DNA from: Neurospora tetrasperma FGSC 2508
Lineage: Eukaryota; Ascomycota; Sordariomycetes; Sordariales; Sordariaceae
NCBI RefSeq assembly: GCF_000213175.1
Contig: NW_009799099.1
Location: 2,738,029 to 2,802,028 of the forward strand
Direction: 5' to 3'
DNA length: 64,000 nucleotides
Part shown: in pieces, positions 51,801 through 61,804 of the stretch
Layout of the letters: each line of letters opens with the position of its first letter
How positions within the stretch are numbered: position 1 is the stretch's first letter
Made by a program: the position numbers and the translations under genes
The notes under the pieces: model-generated
Database searches by the model: none
Seen by the model: only the letters and a program-made list of their open reading frames with translations
Told to the model about the DNA's origin: nothing

Positions 51801-53069
51801 GGCAAGGGTTTTCATCTGCCAGTGTTTCCCCACGACGCCCATCTTGGACCTCAAATCGGCATAGCGAATGACTTGCCATGCCTTGACGACGCCGACGAAG
51901 GTTCGAGCGAAAGCCTCCATGTCGATGTTATCCCTAGTCCACCGATCATGCCAGGTAACGGGCTCCAGGTCCTTGGTAAGCGTCTCGACTGACAAATCAA
52001 GACCACCAGTCTCAGTCTCCAGAATGGGGGGCGCGAAGTCGATAAGCCAGAGCTTGCTAGTTTTCATCTTGGACACTACTATGGTCCGCTTTGCGATGTA
52101 GCCTTTCCTGGCAAGGGAATCGGTTCGCTTGGGAAGGGAGCGTTTATCCTGATCCACTAATCTTCGAAGGTCGCTCTGCAAAATGCCTTTGTCTCTAACA
52201 GATGCAATGCCAAGCAAACACTTCCATTCAAGAACGGGGACTCTCTTGTAGTCTACACCATGGCGAGTGAGAGTCTGCCAAACAAGGTCTTCGGCAGGGT
52301 AGATTCGAGGCCGAATAGTAAGTAACGCCTTTTTAAATCTCGATTTGGAGGCTTTCTGATGAGAAGCAGCTGCTTTGCTGAGCTTGGACGCCGGCTGTTT
52401 TGCTTTTGGTGCGGGTTCTTTGAAAATGTCGGCAGGCTCGCCATCGACTTCTGCTCCATTGCTCTCAGCGGCTTCCGGTAGAGCGAGAACTTCTTGTAGC
52501 TCAAGCTTGTTGTAGCGCTTATTCTTGTTGATTAAGATTTGGGGTCGGGTTCGCAGCCAATCCCAGGCCCAGCGAGCCGATACCATCTCGGCCGGTGAGA
52601 AAGAGCTTTCATCGAGCTTCTCTTCATCTTTCTGTGTGATTTGCGCCGCCACAGCAGCGATATCTTCTCCTGAAGTTGCATCTTGCCGCGCGTCGAGAGT
52701 GTTGTGATACTGACGGACAATTCTCAGCAGTGCAGAGACAGACACGCCTTTGCAATATCAAACTGAGTTAGTATTCAAGTCCATCTCAAAGATGCATCAC
52801 TTTGCGTTTCTACTTGTCTGCGACAAAACACCCCCAGGTTGACTGCAAACAAGAGCAGCGCAAGCTTATGCAAGTCTTGTAATATTTGTTGCCAAGGGGG
52901 TGATAGCGCGGCGGGATGTTGGTGTAAGAGAATCGAGATTCTTGGCTGGAGGTATGGAGGCGAATGAGGATGAGAAACGGGGAATTGAAAAGAACTCACC
53001 TGTCTCTCCGGAATAGGCGATCTCGGGGATGAGACCCTCGAGCAAAACCTCGAGACCGACGCCGCTCAT
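45816..53069 (-). CDS. tfc3: TFIIIC B-block-binding subunit (Tfc3/tau138-like)
   Basis: Predicted 2333-residue subunit of TFIIIC, the nuclear factor that recognises the B box of tRNA-type genes and recruits RNA polymerase III machinery. Exon 1 is 53069-53000 (23 codons plus one base). A 252-bp intron (52999-52748) has a GTGAGT donor, a perfect TACTAAC branch site and an AAG acceptor. Exon 2 runs to the stop at 45816. The frame joins as glycine 24. A B-block-type winged helix lies at about residues 170-255 (DLVWQTLTRHG through the KRTDSLARKGYI segment). Later come an RGG-rich patch near 830-855, a C2H2-like finger near 865-890 (CETC followed by H and C), an AT-hook-like RRRGRPAK, and another basic GGRPPKIK near 1807. 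Yeast Tfc3 is about 1160 residues; this longer form, with low-complexity insertions, is usual for Sordariomycetes. The start matters because exon 2 has no early ATG. Confidence 0.85.
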
Positions 53070-53141
53070 AATGAGTGAGAACCGTGGTGCATGACGGTCG
53101 GCATGAGGCGATAAAAAAGGATGGTGGAAAGTTTGATGCTG

Positions 53142-53152
53142 GGGCTCGAACC
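53142..53152 (-). promoter_or_regulatory. B-box-like site upstream of the TFIIIC gene
   Basis: On the minus strand GGTTCGAGCCC matches the tRNA-gene B box (GGTTCGANYCC) at every fixed position. It lies 73 bp upstream of the predicted ATG. An A-box-like TAGCGAAAAAA, one mismatch from consensus, lies about 20 nt upstream of it, and a T6 run (53118-53113) lies downstream. No tRNA cloverleaf can be drawn. In yeast, isolated TFIIIC sites occur and one lies at a TFIIIC-subunit gene (TFC6). By analogy this could be self-regulation, but chance is possible: a similar GGTTCGAAACC occurs inside the coding region near 46322. Confidence 0.3.
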
Positions 53153-54082
53153 GAAGATCTCTCGCGATGCAATTTTTTCGCTAGGTGGTAGCGGCGAGCG
53201 TTTCGTTGGGCGGACTGGGGAGCTTGGTTGATTTCTTGGTGGTGTCGCTTTGGGTGGAAAGGATCTCGCTTCGAGTGCGACCAGGGCAATATTTTTTTTT
53301 CTCCTCTTTTTTTTTTGACTTTGGTTATCAAACTGGATCCGTGCAAAGTGGTAAGGAATGCCGCTGTTTCGAGTTTCTGTCGGTACAAGTGAATGGAGGG
53401 GGACGAGCAGTAGACGGAGATAAGATGGCAGTCGCAGACGAGGGGCAATTGAAAATTTCTAGGTTGTTAGAGCAATGGGCACTTTCCGTTTCGCAACTTC
53501 TGGCCAGGTCCAGGTCCGTCGGGTCCGTTGTTGTGTGGGGGAATGAATTTTTCCTTCTCTCTCTCTCTTTCTCTTTTCTCTTTCCGTTTTTTTTTATTTC
53601 TTTTTTTTTTTTATTCTTATGTTGTTTACTAGGGTGGGAAGCAATTGGAGGAAGCTCCCGACGTCTGAGAGTTGCAAGTGTAATGCTCTTGCCATTCCTC
53701 GATTGCGAGTGTCGATGACGAATGACGAGTAGGTAGGTACCTGGGGGTAGGTAGTGCTCATTTCACTTCCACTTCTTGTCACCGACATGACAGGTTTTGG
53801 CAGGTGACTGCACCCACCGAAATTGGGATGTCATAGCACTCCCGTCCCGTCGGCAACCATCAAATGCACTACCCAGGCTACCACAAAGGAACAATTTGAC
53901 CACTGCATCCAAACCTAAACCAGCAGCGCGCGGTTGGTCAATATTCGTTCGTATTATGGCATTACCCTGCAAAGAATTTGATTACGCTCCTTGTAAACCT
54001 TATCAGATGCATGCCAACATTTTGTGCTGCCATACAGGACTCCATTGAAATACAAGCCATTACCCAATCCGCCTCAGCCTAG
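53153..54082. other. Intergenic region with long pyrimidine tracts
   Basis: No gene is supported. On the plus strand T-rich tracts occur at about 53288-53318 and 53551-53617 (CT-rich, then T-rich). They are purine tracts on the strand of the flanking genes, both of which are transcribed leftward. This interval should hold the promoter of the TFIIIC gene and the 3' end of the next gene's transcript. A 177-codon plus-strand frame here reads as translated low-complexity sequence. Confidence 0.55.
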
Positions 54083-55106
54083 CTATACGAGCGTATTAGG
54101 TCTCCGCTCAGCCATAAGCTTGCGGTATTGTGCCACCACGTCTTCACGAACCTTTTGTAGCTCCTCACGCTGCCGTAAACTTCCCGCGGCCTTGGGGATT
54201 CCCTCGACATCGACCGTCGCTCCGCCGACAAGCAATTTCTTGCTAGGAATCTTCAACTCGGGAGGAGCATCCGCCACTTCGTTGAGACCGACCTTGGCCT
54301 CGCCTCGCTTCTTCTTGATTTCCTCCCACGGATCATCCTCCTTCTCCTTAGACTCGCCAAGGTATCTAGAGCCCTTTTTACCCTTCTTCTTTTTCTTCCC
54401 CGCTTCCATGTTCAGCTTCCAAGTGACGCCCATAGACTCCTCCTCCATCTCCTTCTCTTCCAGCTCTTCCAGTTCTTCTTCTCTCTTCTCCTTGATCTTG
54501 GCGTCTTGTACCCTCCATTCATCGTAAAGCTTGTGCATCTTCATCTCCTTCCTCGTTCGCCAGATCTTGAGACCGAGCGGATCCTTACCGTTCTTGGCCT
54601 TGTTGTTCACCAAACCACTGATGGGTAGCGCGGCGTCTACACGCTGACTGAACTCGGAAAGCTTCTCGCCTGGTCGGATCTTGAGTTCGGGCTTTGATTC
54701 TGGTTCTTTCTCGGGAGCGGGTGTCTCGTTGGAAGCGGCGGCGGCGGCGGCGGCAGCTGCCTTTTTCTTGGCCTTCTTGCTGGGTGGCGGTGCGCCATTG
54801 TCGAGCCCGGAACGCGGCTTCCTTCCTTCGGCAAAAGCCATCAGACGCTTGAAGGCGCGCGGCGCATCCTGAGTTTCAGGTGCTCGTTTCCTTTTGGACG
54901 AAGTCTTCTGGATGCCATCGGTGTTTTTCTTTTGTACAGGCTGTTTCTTCTTGGAAATAGTCGTGGGCGGGAGCGGCTTTGCAATTTGGGTTGGGGGAAG
55001 GTCGAAGCTGTGTCGGAAGTCAGGTATCCATCAATTGATCGTATAACACGCCTTTGTTTGCTTACGTCGACAGGTCCTTCTCGCGGCGGGTGTGTTTGTG
55101 AGGCAT
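54083..55106 (-). CDS. Conserved-looking lysine-rich fungal protein, function unknown
   Basis: Predicted 321 residues from two exons: 55106-55066 (starting MPHKHTRREKD) and 55007-54083, with a 58-bp intron (GTAAGC donor, CTGAC branch, CAG acceptor). The protein is strongly basic and low in hydrophobics. Features in order: a basic N-terminus with proline- and lysine-rich stretches (about 15-60), a nine-alanine tract near 95, a less biased block containing FSQRVDAALPISGL (about 130-145), a WRTRKEMKMHKLYDEW helix, a Glu/Lys coiled-coil-like segment, a KKKKKGKKG patch and a C-terminal charged helix (QREELQKVREDVVAQYRKLM). Composition and the basic clusters suggest a nucleolar or ribosome-assembly protein; that is inference. 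I do not recognise a named family. No membrane segment or signal peptide. It is divergent from the cyanase gene. Confidence 0.75.
54739..54763 (-). repeat. GCC-type trinucleotide run encoding polyalanine
   Basis: On the plus strand GGCGGC units repeat about seven times. On the gene strand they encode an uninterrupted alanine tract within the lysine-rich protein. Such runs vary in length between strains and are useful only as markers. Confidence 0.7.
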
Positions 55107-56224
55107 CGTAAATGTTTCAGGCTTCTTGCTGTCCTGGATTGTCTTCTTGCACTGCTTCAGCCGATGTCAAGGTTGGGCAGATGATGCTGGTCCCTGATGG
55201 ATTCAATGTCCGATGTTGCAAAAAATTTCCCCACACATCGGATAAGATAAGAGATCTGTACCCACTTAGCTGATGGGGCTCGTGCGTCTCTGCGCCCACC
55301 AGCGACGGGGGCTCCGGGCTGTTCCATGACAGGAGGATCCACCAGCGAAGCAGCTGGAGAGAGACCCACCCGACCTTGATCTATCGATCCACTGCTGCAA
55401 CCCCCACTTGCGACATCACCGTAACAACTGAAAGAAACAATCCCAACATGTCACGGTATGTAAGTACCGCCAAATCCACTGCACCTACACAGTAGTGCGC
55501 AACATTCAGTTCATGTGCTGGTCTTGACATCACAAGCCTGCCGTTCAACAGTTGTTGCCGTTCACCGTTCTTGTACTTAATCATCAAATCAAATATCTGC
55601 CACAAGGGATTTTTGGCAACCACTCATGAGTCGCCATATACATTCCACAGGCTGACTTCGATCACGGCGGGTGTCATAGATCACTTTGCTACGTTGAATC
55701 GTTTTGTCCACGCTGAGAATACCTACCTATGTTTGAGAGCTAGTGCACCACGGCTGTCGTGCGCTTGATAACCGGTATCGGGCATGCGCTTTCTGATCCC
55801 TTAGGTTCCATGTTGTTGATTTGTTCCCCGATCGGAACGGCAGTCGCGATTACCTGTCTCGGCTCACTTTGGTTCCCTAATATATGGAGCCTGTTCCCGA
55901 GTCTCCGGCATTTCTCCGACCGTCCGACGGCACCACACACATCGACCAGCCAAGGAGAAGAGGAAAGGCGGGGCGCGGGGTATGATTCCCCTCGACGATT
56001 GGTACGGCATACTGGTATTCCCCTCTGCCCCCTCGCGGCTGTGTTGTTCATGACGTCCAGTCGATCGTGAACCGTGCGGTCAAGTCGAACAGTGTGTATT
56101 GGCTTGATATAAAATAAACGAGAACCTTGGTGTTATATACGACGGACTTCTGATTAACTTCACCTATCCCCTTTACCTTTTGTTTGCAACTGATCCTACA
56201 CGCTTCGCCGATATCAAAAACAAG
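55107..56224. other. Divergent promoter region between the lysine-rich gene and cyanase
   Basis: This 1.1-kb interval must contain the start regions of both flanking genes. Short open frames on both strands show no domain. A TATAAAATAA-like AT patch lies near 56108-56117, about 110 bp upstream of the cyanase ATG, a plausible core promoter. No nitrogen-regulatory cluster could be asserted by eye. Confidence 0.5.
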
Positions 56225-56828
56225 ATGCCTGAGCAACAGAGACTCGCTTCCCTCGATGTACGATCTTGTCTAACCCTTCTCAAAGAAGTCCAATACTAAG
56301 TGATGAGGCACACAGAGTTCTACCGCTAGCCGCCTCCCGGCTTACTCCCAGACGCTCTTTGAGGCCAAGACAGAAAAGGGCTTGACCTTCGAGGCCATTG
56401 CTCAGCATCTGGGGCGGAGTGAAGTTGCCGTTGCCGGCTTGTTCTACGGGCAAGTCCAGGCCTCGGCCGAGGATGTCGACAAGCTGTCCGAGTTGCTCAG
56501 TGTTCCCAAAGAAGCCATTGCCAAGCAGATGATGGGATTCCCTGACCGCGGCCGGGCAGGCCCCATGCCTCCAGTTGAGCCCTTGATCTACCGTCTGTAC
56601 GAAATCGTCCAGAACTATGGCTATGCCTTCAAGGCTGTTATGAACGAGAAGTTTGGCGACGGAATCATGAGCGCCATCTGCTTCAACACTACTGTTGACA
56701 AAGAAGTCGACGAGACTGGCGCCTCGTGGGTGGTCATCACCCTCAAGGGAAAGTGGTATGTCATATTGTGTTGCTGTAGCCGCCACGCATTCGCTGACAA
56801 GAACAGGCTTCCCTTTGCTCGCTTCTAA
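56225..56828 (+). CDS. cyn1: Cyanate hydratase (cyanase)
   Basis: Predicted 164-residue enzyme that decomposes cyanate with bicarbonate to ammonia and carbon dioxide. Cyanases are cytosolic homodecamers. Three exons: 56225-56257, 56316-56755 and 56807-56828. Introns of 58 and 51 bp have GTACGA and GTATGT donors, with a TACTAAG-type branch in the first. The split last codon of exon 2 forms the tryptophan of GKW, followed by LPFARF and stop, the usual cyanase C-terminus. The three catalytic residues known from E. coli (Arg96, Glu99, Ser122) are present as Arg104 and Glu107 in YRLYE and Ser130 in [11 protein letters not shown]. The N-terminal helical domain carries [21 protein letters not shown]. 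Length matches fungal homologues (about 160). Exon 1 supplies only 11 residues, so the start depends on the intron call. The enzyme appears intact. Confidence 0.93.
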
Positions 56829-57768
56829 ACGGAAGCAATTCGAACTACCAACCTTTGTATTTATTGATCATCTTCTTTGAAAGAATAAAATGAAATAAAA
56901 TTCATAGCCCAGTCTCGCATCGCCAGCCTCGGCACTTCACCGCGACAGACGGCCGTTTCCGAGGAGGACGATGCACACGCAACCACTGCAACACAGTACC
57001 ACATTCTCTTCATAGGCATACCTGAATGTTTCAGGACCGAAGAAAGAAGGGTTTGCATGCATAGTTGGAACGATTGGCATTGTCGGTGTCGAGTTGACTC
57101 GAGTCTTATTTTCGATGGGGCCGAGAAACAATAGTAAGGAGGAACAATACTAAGCGCCACACGTCGCCAACCAAACAAACCCCTGAGTAGCTGCCAAACA
57201 TTTACGCAAAGCGGTATGCGTATACTACAATAGCAACAAGCAAGAATAATGATTAACTTCGATCATGTACAAGGACGTTTTGTTCTAGAACCTTGTCGGG
57301 CTTATGTACACGCGAGTGCCACGTGCAAGTTTTCATAATATCTCTTGACATCATCCAGTGGCACGCCTCCATTGCAAGCAAAGGGATGAAAGATGGCAGA
57401 GATCGTCCCTTGTTCGCCGAGTACAATCTCAAGATATGCACAATACTAAGCGCTCACCACATGAGAGAATAGGACAGCCCGTCAAAACCGTCGTTTTGTT
57501 TGCCATCGAAGCCGCATTCGTTCTGCCAAAGAGGCTGCGCAATGCGAAGCCGGTGGTGCAGTGTCATTCTTCCCCCTCTGGTCTGAGAGTGATGATACCA
57601 AGGTAAGATTGGAGGACACACTTCAGACTGACGTTTGTCAGAAGATTCAACGAAGTGAAAAATCTATAAGAACGTCCGTCTCCTCCTCCCCAAGTCTGGA
57701 TTTTCTTTTCCTCCTCATCCCACAACAGCCTTTGAATCCATTCAATAAACAACCCACAAACCATCAAC
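56829..57768. other. Intergenic region: cyanase 3' end and pheromone-gene promoter
   Basis: An AATAAAATGAAATAAAA stretch at 56883-56899, some 55 bp after the cyanase stop, is a likely polyadenylation region. Nearer the pheromone gene there is a TATAAG at 57665-57670, a pyrimidine-rich stretch and an A/C-rich leader. Core CAAAG/CTTTG pentamers, the type bound by HMG-box mating-type proteins, occur at 57379-57383, 57527-57531 and 57730-57734. Such 5-mers are common by chance. No gene is supported here. Confidence 0.5.
57665..57670 (+). promoter_or_regulatory. TATA-like element of the pheromone gene
   Basis: CTATAAGAAC lies 104 bp upstream of the ATG and is followed by a CT-rich stretch, a normal arrangement for a strongly expressed fungal promoter. 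The assignment is positional only. Confidence 0.45.
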
Positions 57769-57843
57769 ATGCCTTCCACCGCTGCTTCCACCAAGGTCCC
57801 CCAGACCACCATGAACTTCAACGGCTACTGCGTTGTTATGTAA
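57769..57843 (+). CDS. mfa-1: MFA-1-type lipopeptide mating pheromone precursor
   Basis: A 24-codon gene. The precursor starts MPSTAASTKVPQ and ends NFNGYCVVM, so its last four residues CVVM form a CaaX box. As in yeast a-factor, the cysteine would be farnesylated, VVM removed and the carboxyl end methylated, and the peptide exported by a Ste6-type transporter. I recognise it as the Neurospora crassa MFA-1 / Sordaria macrospora PPG2 precursor, the hydrophobic pheromone of mat a cells sensed by the PRE-1 receptor. ATG context (ATCAACATGCC) is strong. The second in-frame ATG at codon 15 would give only ten residues. An AC-rich leader with a TATA-like box lies upstream. No intron is needed in the coding part. 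The frame is intact and single-exon; its size makes it easy for gene finders to miss. Confidence 0.93.
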   Translation: MPSTAASTKVPQTTMNFNGYCVVM

Positions 57844-59572
57844 ATAACCTCACAGTGCCTTGAAGGGCCAACGAGAGCATTGAGAGGCAGATACCAACCA
57901 GCTTTCCTCCAGCAATCTTCTAGCAAACCACCTATCTCACCTGAGTGATCCTGTTCTCGCAACATCACTCGATGAGAACCACTGAAGATCGGTATCTCGC
58001 CTCTCAACGTCAGACCAGCAATCTGCTTTTCCCTCTATCATGATCGAAAAGCCCACCTCTCGTTCCGCCACAACAGCAACCTCGCCTAGGAAGCTTCTTG
58101 TCTCTGCTTCATGGTGGACTCTGCACAATGGGAGCACCCACTGACAACAACCGGAGCGGTGAGGATCTTTCCTTGATGGGAATGGAAAAACCTTTGTCAA
58201 CCGGGGATATACATCCGCACACATCACACACACCATCATTCACATAAACGACTTTCGCTTCTTCTTGTTGGGGATAACTTCACACGGGACTACTTTTCGT
58301 CCACACGGAGCTTTCCCTCTTCAATTTTCGACACTCAAGCAACTCATCTTATCTTTTTGACCCTTTCTCTCTTTTGTCGTTGATTCGACACCAAACACCC
58401 TTTGCGGACTGAGGACATCGCCGGCGGGAAACGATGCAGCAACTTCTCTTCGATTCACACTCTTCGGCAAACGTCACCTGGGAGTCGGCGGGCTCACACC
58501 TTCCAACCTCGACCTCTTCCATCTGCTGGGAGGGAGCTATTTCGCGACATGCTTCTCTCTTTTGTTGGGTGGGACTTGCACGGGATTGTGTATGGCGCTT
58601 AGTTCACCACTCCTTTTTCTTTGCGCACTTTCTTGGAAATTTCTTGGATAGGATTGTAGAGGAGGGAAGTCTTCCTTTCTGTCTTGGCAGGGAGGGGGGA
58701 CTCCCGGGATGGAATTTCTGGAGGGGGAGGACCATATGGGGAGTTTTCACTGTATCTTTCTGATCTCAGTTTGCGAAGGGGAGGGATTGTGGGGGTGAGT
58801 TGGCTTGGATGAAGGATTTGAAGAGTGTTAGTTCTTTTAATAAAAAAACCCCCCGGTTGACACCATATCTCTGGATCCTTTCTTCATGACCGTGACTATG
58901 ATTGTGGATTTTCTTCCACAGTATGCTTCTTCGTAAGACTTTTCAGAGCAACTGACTTCAGTGAAAAGGCTGTCGACTTGCAAATGGAACGGTTGATCGA
59001 TCATCAAGACATGATACGTCGAGGAATGGCCACGGCTCCGAGAAAACAGACTACACCCCATTAGGTATATTAGCTTCACGTCCCAGGCATATATCTGATC
59101 TGTTTCGGCCAGGTTAGGTTCGTGATGTTTGCGCGGGACAAGGCTCCTCCACTGAACGCGAAGTTTGATGTAACAAGAGACTCGTGTTAAACCACCTTGA
59201 CACAGGCTGCGGGTAACTTACGAGAAACTGGGCAGAGATACACAGGCATGGTGATATATGCGAGCAATCAATCTTAAGATCACCGAGAAAATGCAGTTCC
59301 GTGACCATCACCGTCACCACAGGCCCATTGTAATTCGTAAGGGTTGGGGTTTGATGTGCCAGATTCAGAGAGAATGTGAAGGGGACTTCCAGGAGCTGGA
59401 CTGTGGATACCTCTATGCTGGGCGCCAAGCATGTGGGTCCGCCTCCGACCCACCAGGCTTATCTTATCGGGTAATGGCAGCCATGTCAAAAAAAAGTTTC
59501 CAGAACTGCAGGCGCTGCCGCTTCTCGAGCTCATCATCCAAATCGATTGTACAGCAACCCCACATAATCACA
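57844..59572. other. 1.7 kb without a supportable gene after the pheromone gene
   Basis: No open frame shows a domain. A CT-rich, leader-like stretch runs from about 58250 to 58380. A 109-codon frame (58434-58763) opens with an ATG but reads as translated untranslated sequence. It may be a long 3' untranslated region of the pheromone gene, plus the promoter of the ribosome-biogenesis gene. A run of A then C (TTAATAAAAAAACCCCCC) lies near 58840. Confidence 0.5.
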
Positions 59573-61025
59573 ATGCCGCGACAGTCCACCCGCACAAAAA
59601 AGCCGGCCACCAAGGCCCTTGAGGCTGAGAAGGTCGAGAAGCTTGTTGAAGAGAAGCCCCAGAAGGAGCAGAAGAAGCGTGGCAGAAAGCCCAAGCAGGT
59701 CGTCGAAGAGACCCCTGTAGAGGACAAGATGGAGGTCGAAGAGGAGCAGAAGGGGGAAGAAACCACCACTCAGACCAAGGCCGACGAGCAGAAACCAGAG
59801 CAACAAGAAGAGGCCGGTTCAGATTCTGAGGAGGGTAGTGACGACGAAGAGGACAACGATCTCGATCTTGATGCACTTGACGAATCCGATTCCGACTCAG
59901 AATTCGAGCGCGACCTGAACGAGAAGCAATCCGCCGCCGGCATCCAGGCAAACAAGTACCAGAAGGCCGCCGAGGAATCGAGCGACGAGGAGGAGGACGA
60001 GGATGAGATTGACATTGACGAGCTCGACGTCGACGGAGAGGAAGGAGAGGAGGTCAAGGCCATTTCGAAGGCGCGCCAGACAATAAACAACAAGCAAGGT
60101 CTCCTGACGGCGCTCAAGCGCTTCGCCCTCGACACAACCGACAAAGTCCCATTTGCCTTCCACCAGTCCATCGTTGCCAAGAAGGTGACGGAGGAGTCCA
60201 TCCCCTCGATTGACGACGACCTGGCCCGCGAGCTGGCCTTCATGAACCAGGCGCTCGAGGCCGCCCGCGTCGGCCGCACCCTCCTCCGCAAGGAGGGTGT
60301 TCCCTTCACCCGCCCTACCGACTACTTTGCCGAGACGCTGCGCAGCGACGAGACTATGGAGAAGGTCAAGGCCAAGCTTATCGAGGAGGCCACAGCCAAG
60401 AAGGCCTCGGCCGAGGCGCGCAAGCAGCGCGACCTCAAGAAGTTCGGCAAGCAGGTGCAGGTGGCCAAGCAGCAGGAGCGTGCCAAGCAGAAGCGTGACA
60501 CACTCGAGAAGATCAATCTTCTCAAGAAGAGTACGTGCCTCTCCTACCCTTCCCCTTCCCCTTCCCCTTCCCTTCTTAGTCCCATAACAAGTCCTCTTCC
60601 TCTTCCTCTTCCTTCCCCTCCCCCACTCGATGATAACTGAAGCCAACTAACCTCCGCCTCCTCCTCAAACAGAGCGCAAGGACGGCGGTGGCCCCACCGG
60701 CGCCAACGAAGCCGAAGACCTCTTCGACGTTGCCGTCGACAACGAGCTCAAGGGCGGCCCTAGCGGCAACAACAAAAAGCGCGGCCGCGACGGCAAGGAG
60801 GGCGGCGGGCCCAACGCCAAGAGGCAACGGAAGGATGCCAAGTTTGGCTTTGGCGGCAAGAAGAAGTACGCCAAGTCCAACGACGCCCTCTCGTCGGGCG
60901 ACGTGAGCGGGTTCAGTGCGAGGAAGATGAAATCGGGCGGCCCAGCAGGCGGCAAGCCCAAGAAGTTCAAGCCTGCGCCTAGGCCTGGCAAGGCCAGGAG
61001 AAAGGCGGGGGCTGGAAAGAGGTGA
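59573..61025 (+). CDS. ebp2: Ribosome biogenesis protein Ebp2 (EBNA1BP2 homologue)
   Basis: Predicted 436-residue nucleolar protein needed for pre-rRNA processing and 60S subunit assembly. Exons are 59573-60530 and 60673-61025. A 142-bp intron (GTACGT donor, CAG acceptor) splits the codon of Lys320. The N-terminal third is low complexity, with an AT-hook-like KRGRKPKQ (about 35-42) and long acidic runs (about 82-110 and 135-160). The Ebp2 domain follows from about 170: ALKRFALDTTDKVPF, then VPFTRPTDYFAETLRSDE (about 243-260), then a helical, lysine-rich stretch with a KKFGKQVQ block. The C-terminus carries the family's KFGFGGKKKYAKSND block and a basic tail ending GKARRKAGAGKR. In-frame codons continue upstream of the chosen ATG, but MPRQSTRTKK is the usual type of start and has a good context (ATCACAATGCC). 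It is convergent with the Dug3-like gene. Confidence 0.92.
60547..60613 (+). repeat. Pyrimidine microsatellites within the ebp2 intron
   Basis: A CCCCTT-type run of four units and a TCCTCT-type run of three to four units lie inside the 142-bp intron. They presumably act as part of its polypyrimidine content and may vary between strains. Confidence 0.7.
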
Positions 61026-61804
61026 AGTGAGTAAGCTTCACTGTGGCAGGAGCGAGAAGAAGCAGTGGAAGTGAAGAGCGGTGTCGATGCCATGATGGGT
61101 AATTTGTTTCCAACCTAGTACAACAAAAGGTCAGCACGGCAGGTTGGTGGCGAAGGTGGTAGTAGCGTGTATGAGTACACATCATCATGGGACCGGTCAT
61201 ACAACAAACATCATTGAAGGATTCAGATCAATTCAGTAGCCACTACCTTTACTTAGATACCTAAAGAGTTCTTTTCATGCCTTACAGTTTGATGGCGTTA
61301 CCTGCTTGGCTCAACGTCCTTTCTCATATCATTTATCTTATGGTCATATCCGTTCGCCCGAACAAACGGGTTCTTACTTTCACCTTCATTCAAAGATGTT
61401 GGCTCGTGAACAAAAGCAAATTCTCGGTCACTGCAGTTTGTGTGACCGTCATCCTATCATGGACGAGCCGCGCAAGGGCCATCGCTGCTCTAAGACTACT
61501 TCAGAAACACTAATACACGAGACATCCCCCTTTCACTCCTCGAACCCGCATGGTAAGGGGCTTGATGCGCAACACCATCGTAACGCCCGCTTGCTGCTAT
61601 TAATCGAGACGAGCCTAAACCCAAACCGAGATTCAGACCCAAATAGACCTGGGAAGACCCATGACCACCAACGCCAGACATAGACCCGCCTTTCCTGAAG
61701 CCACAAGCAAATAGAAGAAAGAAACAACAACACAAAGAGCCACTCATCCAATTTAACCCCACCGCCGGGTAGGATTAGAACGAAAGCCTCGCCTGAAGGG
61801 TATT
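61026..61804. other. Convergent intergenic region
   Basis: This lies between the stop of ebp2 (plus) and the stop of the Dug3-like gene (minus), so it should hold both 3' untranslated regions. Short frames on both strands (up to 125 codons, 61306-61683) show no domain. Nothing further is seen. Confidence 0.55.

Noticed and set aside
45816-52745. The TFIIIC gene as a single exon starting at a GTG
   Set aside because: A canonical intron with a TACTAAC branch joins a short upstream exon with an ATG in frame, which explains the missing start.
53113-53180. A tRNA gene around the B-box-like site
   Set aside because: The T-arm pairs only partly and no sequence complementary to the would-be acceptor 3' strand occurs at the right distance, so no cloverleaf forms.
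53185-53718. A 177-codon plus-strand gene
   Set aside because: Most of it is translated T/CT tract giving phenylalanine and serine runs, and it overlaps the TFIIIC promoter.
59258-59572. An N-terminal extension of Ebp2 by 105 in-frame codons
   Set aside because: The upstream frame reads as untranslated sequence. The ATG at 59573 has a better context and gives the usual type of start for the family.
59897-60646. A 249-codon minus-strand gene
   Set aside because: It is the antisense shadow of the ebp2 coding sequence, with leucine runs arising from the complementary acidic codons.
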